A DNA stretch of 64,000 nucleotides from NCBI RefSeq assembly GCF_000423565.1, contig NZ_AUIF01000011.1, positions 124,001-188,000 on the forward strand. The letters run 5' to 3'. Origin of the DNA: Runella zeae DSM 19591. GTDB taxonomy: Bacteria; Bacteroidota; Bacteroidia; Cytophagales; Spirosomataceae. The notes under the pieces are model-generated. The model was not told the DNA's origin, did not search any database, and worked only from the letters and a program-made list of their open reading frames with translations. Of this stretch, positions 63,797 to 64,000 are shown one piece after another. How positions within the stretch are numbered: the stretch's first letter is position 1; each line of letters begins with the position of its first letter. Both the position numbers and the translations under genes were made by a program.

Positions 63797-64000
63797 ATGA
63801 AGGCTGCACTTATTCATGAAATCAATCAGGCTGTAACTATCCAAGAAGTTGAAAACCCCACACCTGGGCAAGGGGAAGTAATTGTCAAAATAAAAGCGGC
63901 GGCGCTCAATCACCGCGATGTGTTTGTCCAACAAGGCAAATATCCTGGTATGAAACTCCCCGTAATCATTGGGTCCGATGGCGCTGGTACAGTGGTCGAA
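63797..64000 (+). CDS. Zinc-type alcohol dehydrogenase-like / quinone oxidoreductase, partial
   Basis: The first 68 aa are visible (start ATG 63797) and the gene runs off the window. MKAALIHEINQAVTIQEVEN, then PGQGEVIVKIKAAALNHRDV, FVQQGKYPG and IIGSDGAGTVVE is the GroES-like N-terminus of medium-chain dehydrogenases/reductases. Function within the family cannot be told from this part. Confidence 0.85.
   Translation, partial: MKAALIHEINQAVTIQEVENPTPGQGEVIVKIKAAALNHRDVFVQQGKYPGMKLPVIIGSDGAGTVVE

Overview
The window reads as chromosomal DNA of a Bacteroidota bacterium, most likely order Cytophagales (a Runella/Spirosoma-like organism is my guess). The signs are: several proteins ending in a type IX secretion (T9SS) sorting domain, a PorP/SprF-type T9SS protein, TonB-dependent receptors with carboxypeptidase-like N-domains (one paired with a DUF4249 lipoprotein), a DAHP synthase fused to chorismate mutase, promoters of the TTTG-N19..21-TAnnTTTG type, and a carotenoid desaturase. 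I saw no rRNA, tRNA or CRISPR array.

Layout. 1-8.5 kb: a small secreted helical protein, a TonB receptor with a LolA-like partner, an M3 peptidase, an XRE-cupin regulator and a metallophosphoesterase, with a MITE-like element at 4141-4318. 8.5-12 kb: a large T9SS cargo protein. 12.4-26.2 kb: four paralogous ~800-aa FtsX/MacB-type permeases on the + strand without a local ATPase. They are interleaved with pairs of small paralogous proteins and followed by a membrane-anchored winged-helix regulator. Two points in this cluster share a palindrome-plus-promoter architecture with identical 53-nt spacing. 26.3-40.3 kb: an AztD-like zinc-associated lipoprotein under a double palindromic operator, DAHP synthase/chorismate mutase, proline dehydrogenase, LspA with an acidic tail, TonB receptor plus DUF4249, a ModF-like double ATPase, an acyl-CoA dehydrogenase, a SIMPL protein and a GHL10-type hydrolase.

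40.6-48 kb is an accessory (defence/toxin-antitoxin) island. Its core is a retron-like locus on the minus strand: RecD/Pif1-like helicase, a 126-nt putative msr-msd RNA bounded by 10-bp perfect inverted repeats, a retron-type reverse transcriptase (NAQPH, YADD, VTG motifs), a start/stop-overlapping 210-aa protein with a HEPN-like RNHHGH motif, and an MNT-type nucleotidyltransferase. A WYL regulator is divergent from the helicase. RelE/antitoxin, DUF433 and DUF433/PIN-like pairs surround it. A retron joined to a HEPN-MNT pair is the best candidate for an undescribed system here.

48-64 kb returns to ordinary genes: a Cthe_2159-like beta-helix lipoprotein, an M1 peptidase, a COG0523 metal-chaperone GTPase, a polytopic membrane protein, an FG-GAP T9SS cargo protein, a patatin phospholipase, a YjjG-type nucleotidase, a MOSC protein, a phytoene/hydroxycarotenoid desaturase behind a 78-bp tandem repeat, a PorP/SprF protein and the start of a quinone oxidoreductase-like gene. 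All product names come from reading motifs; no database search was run.
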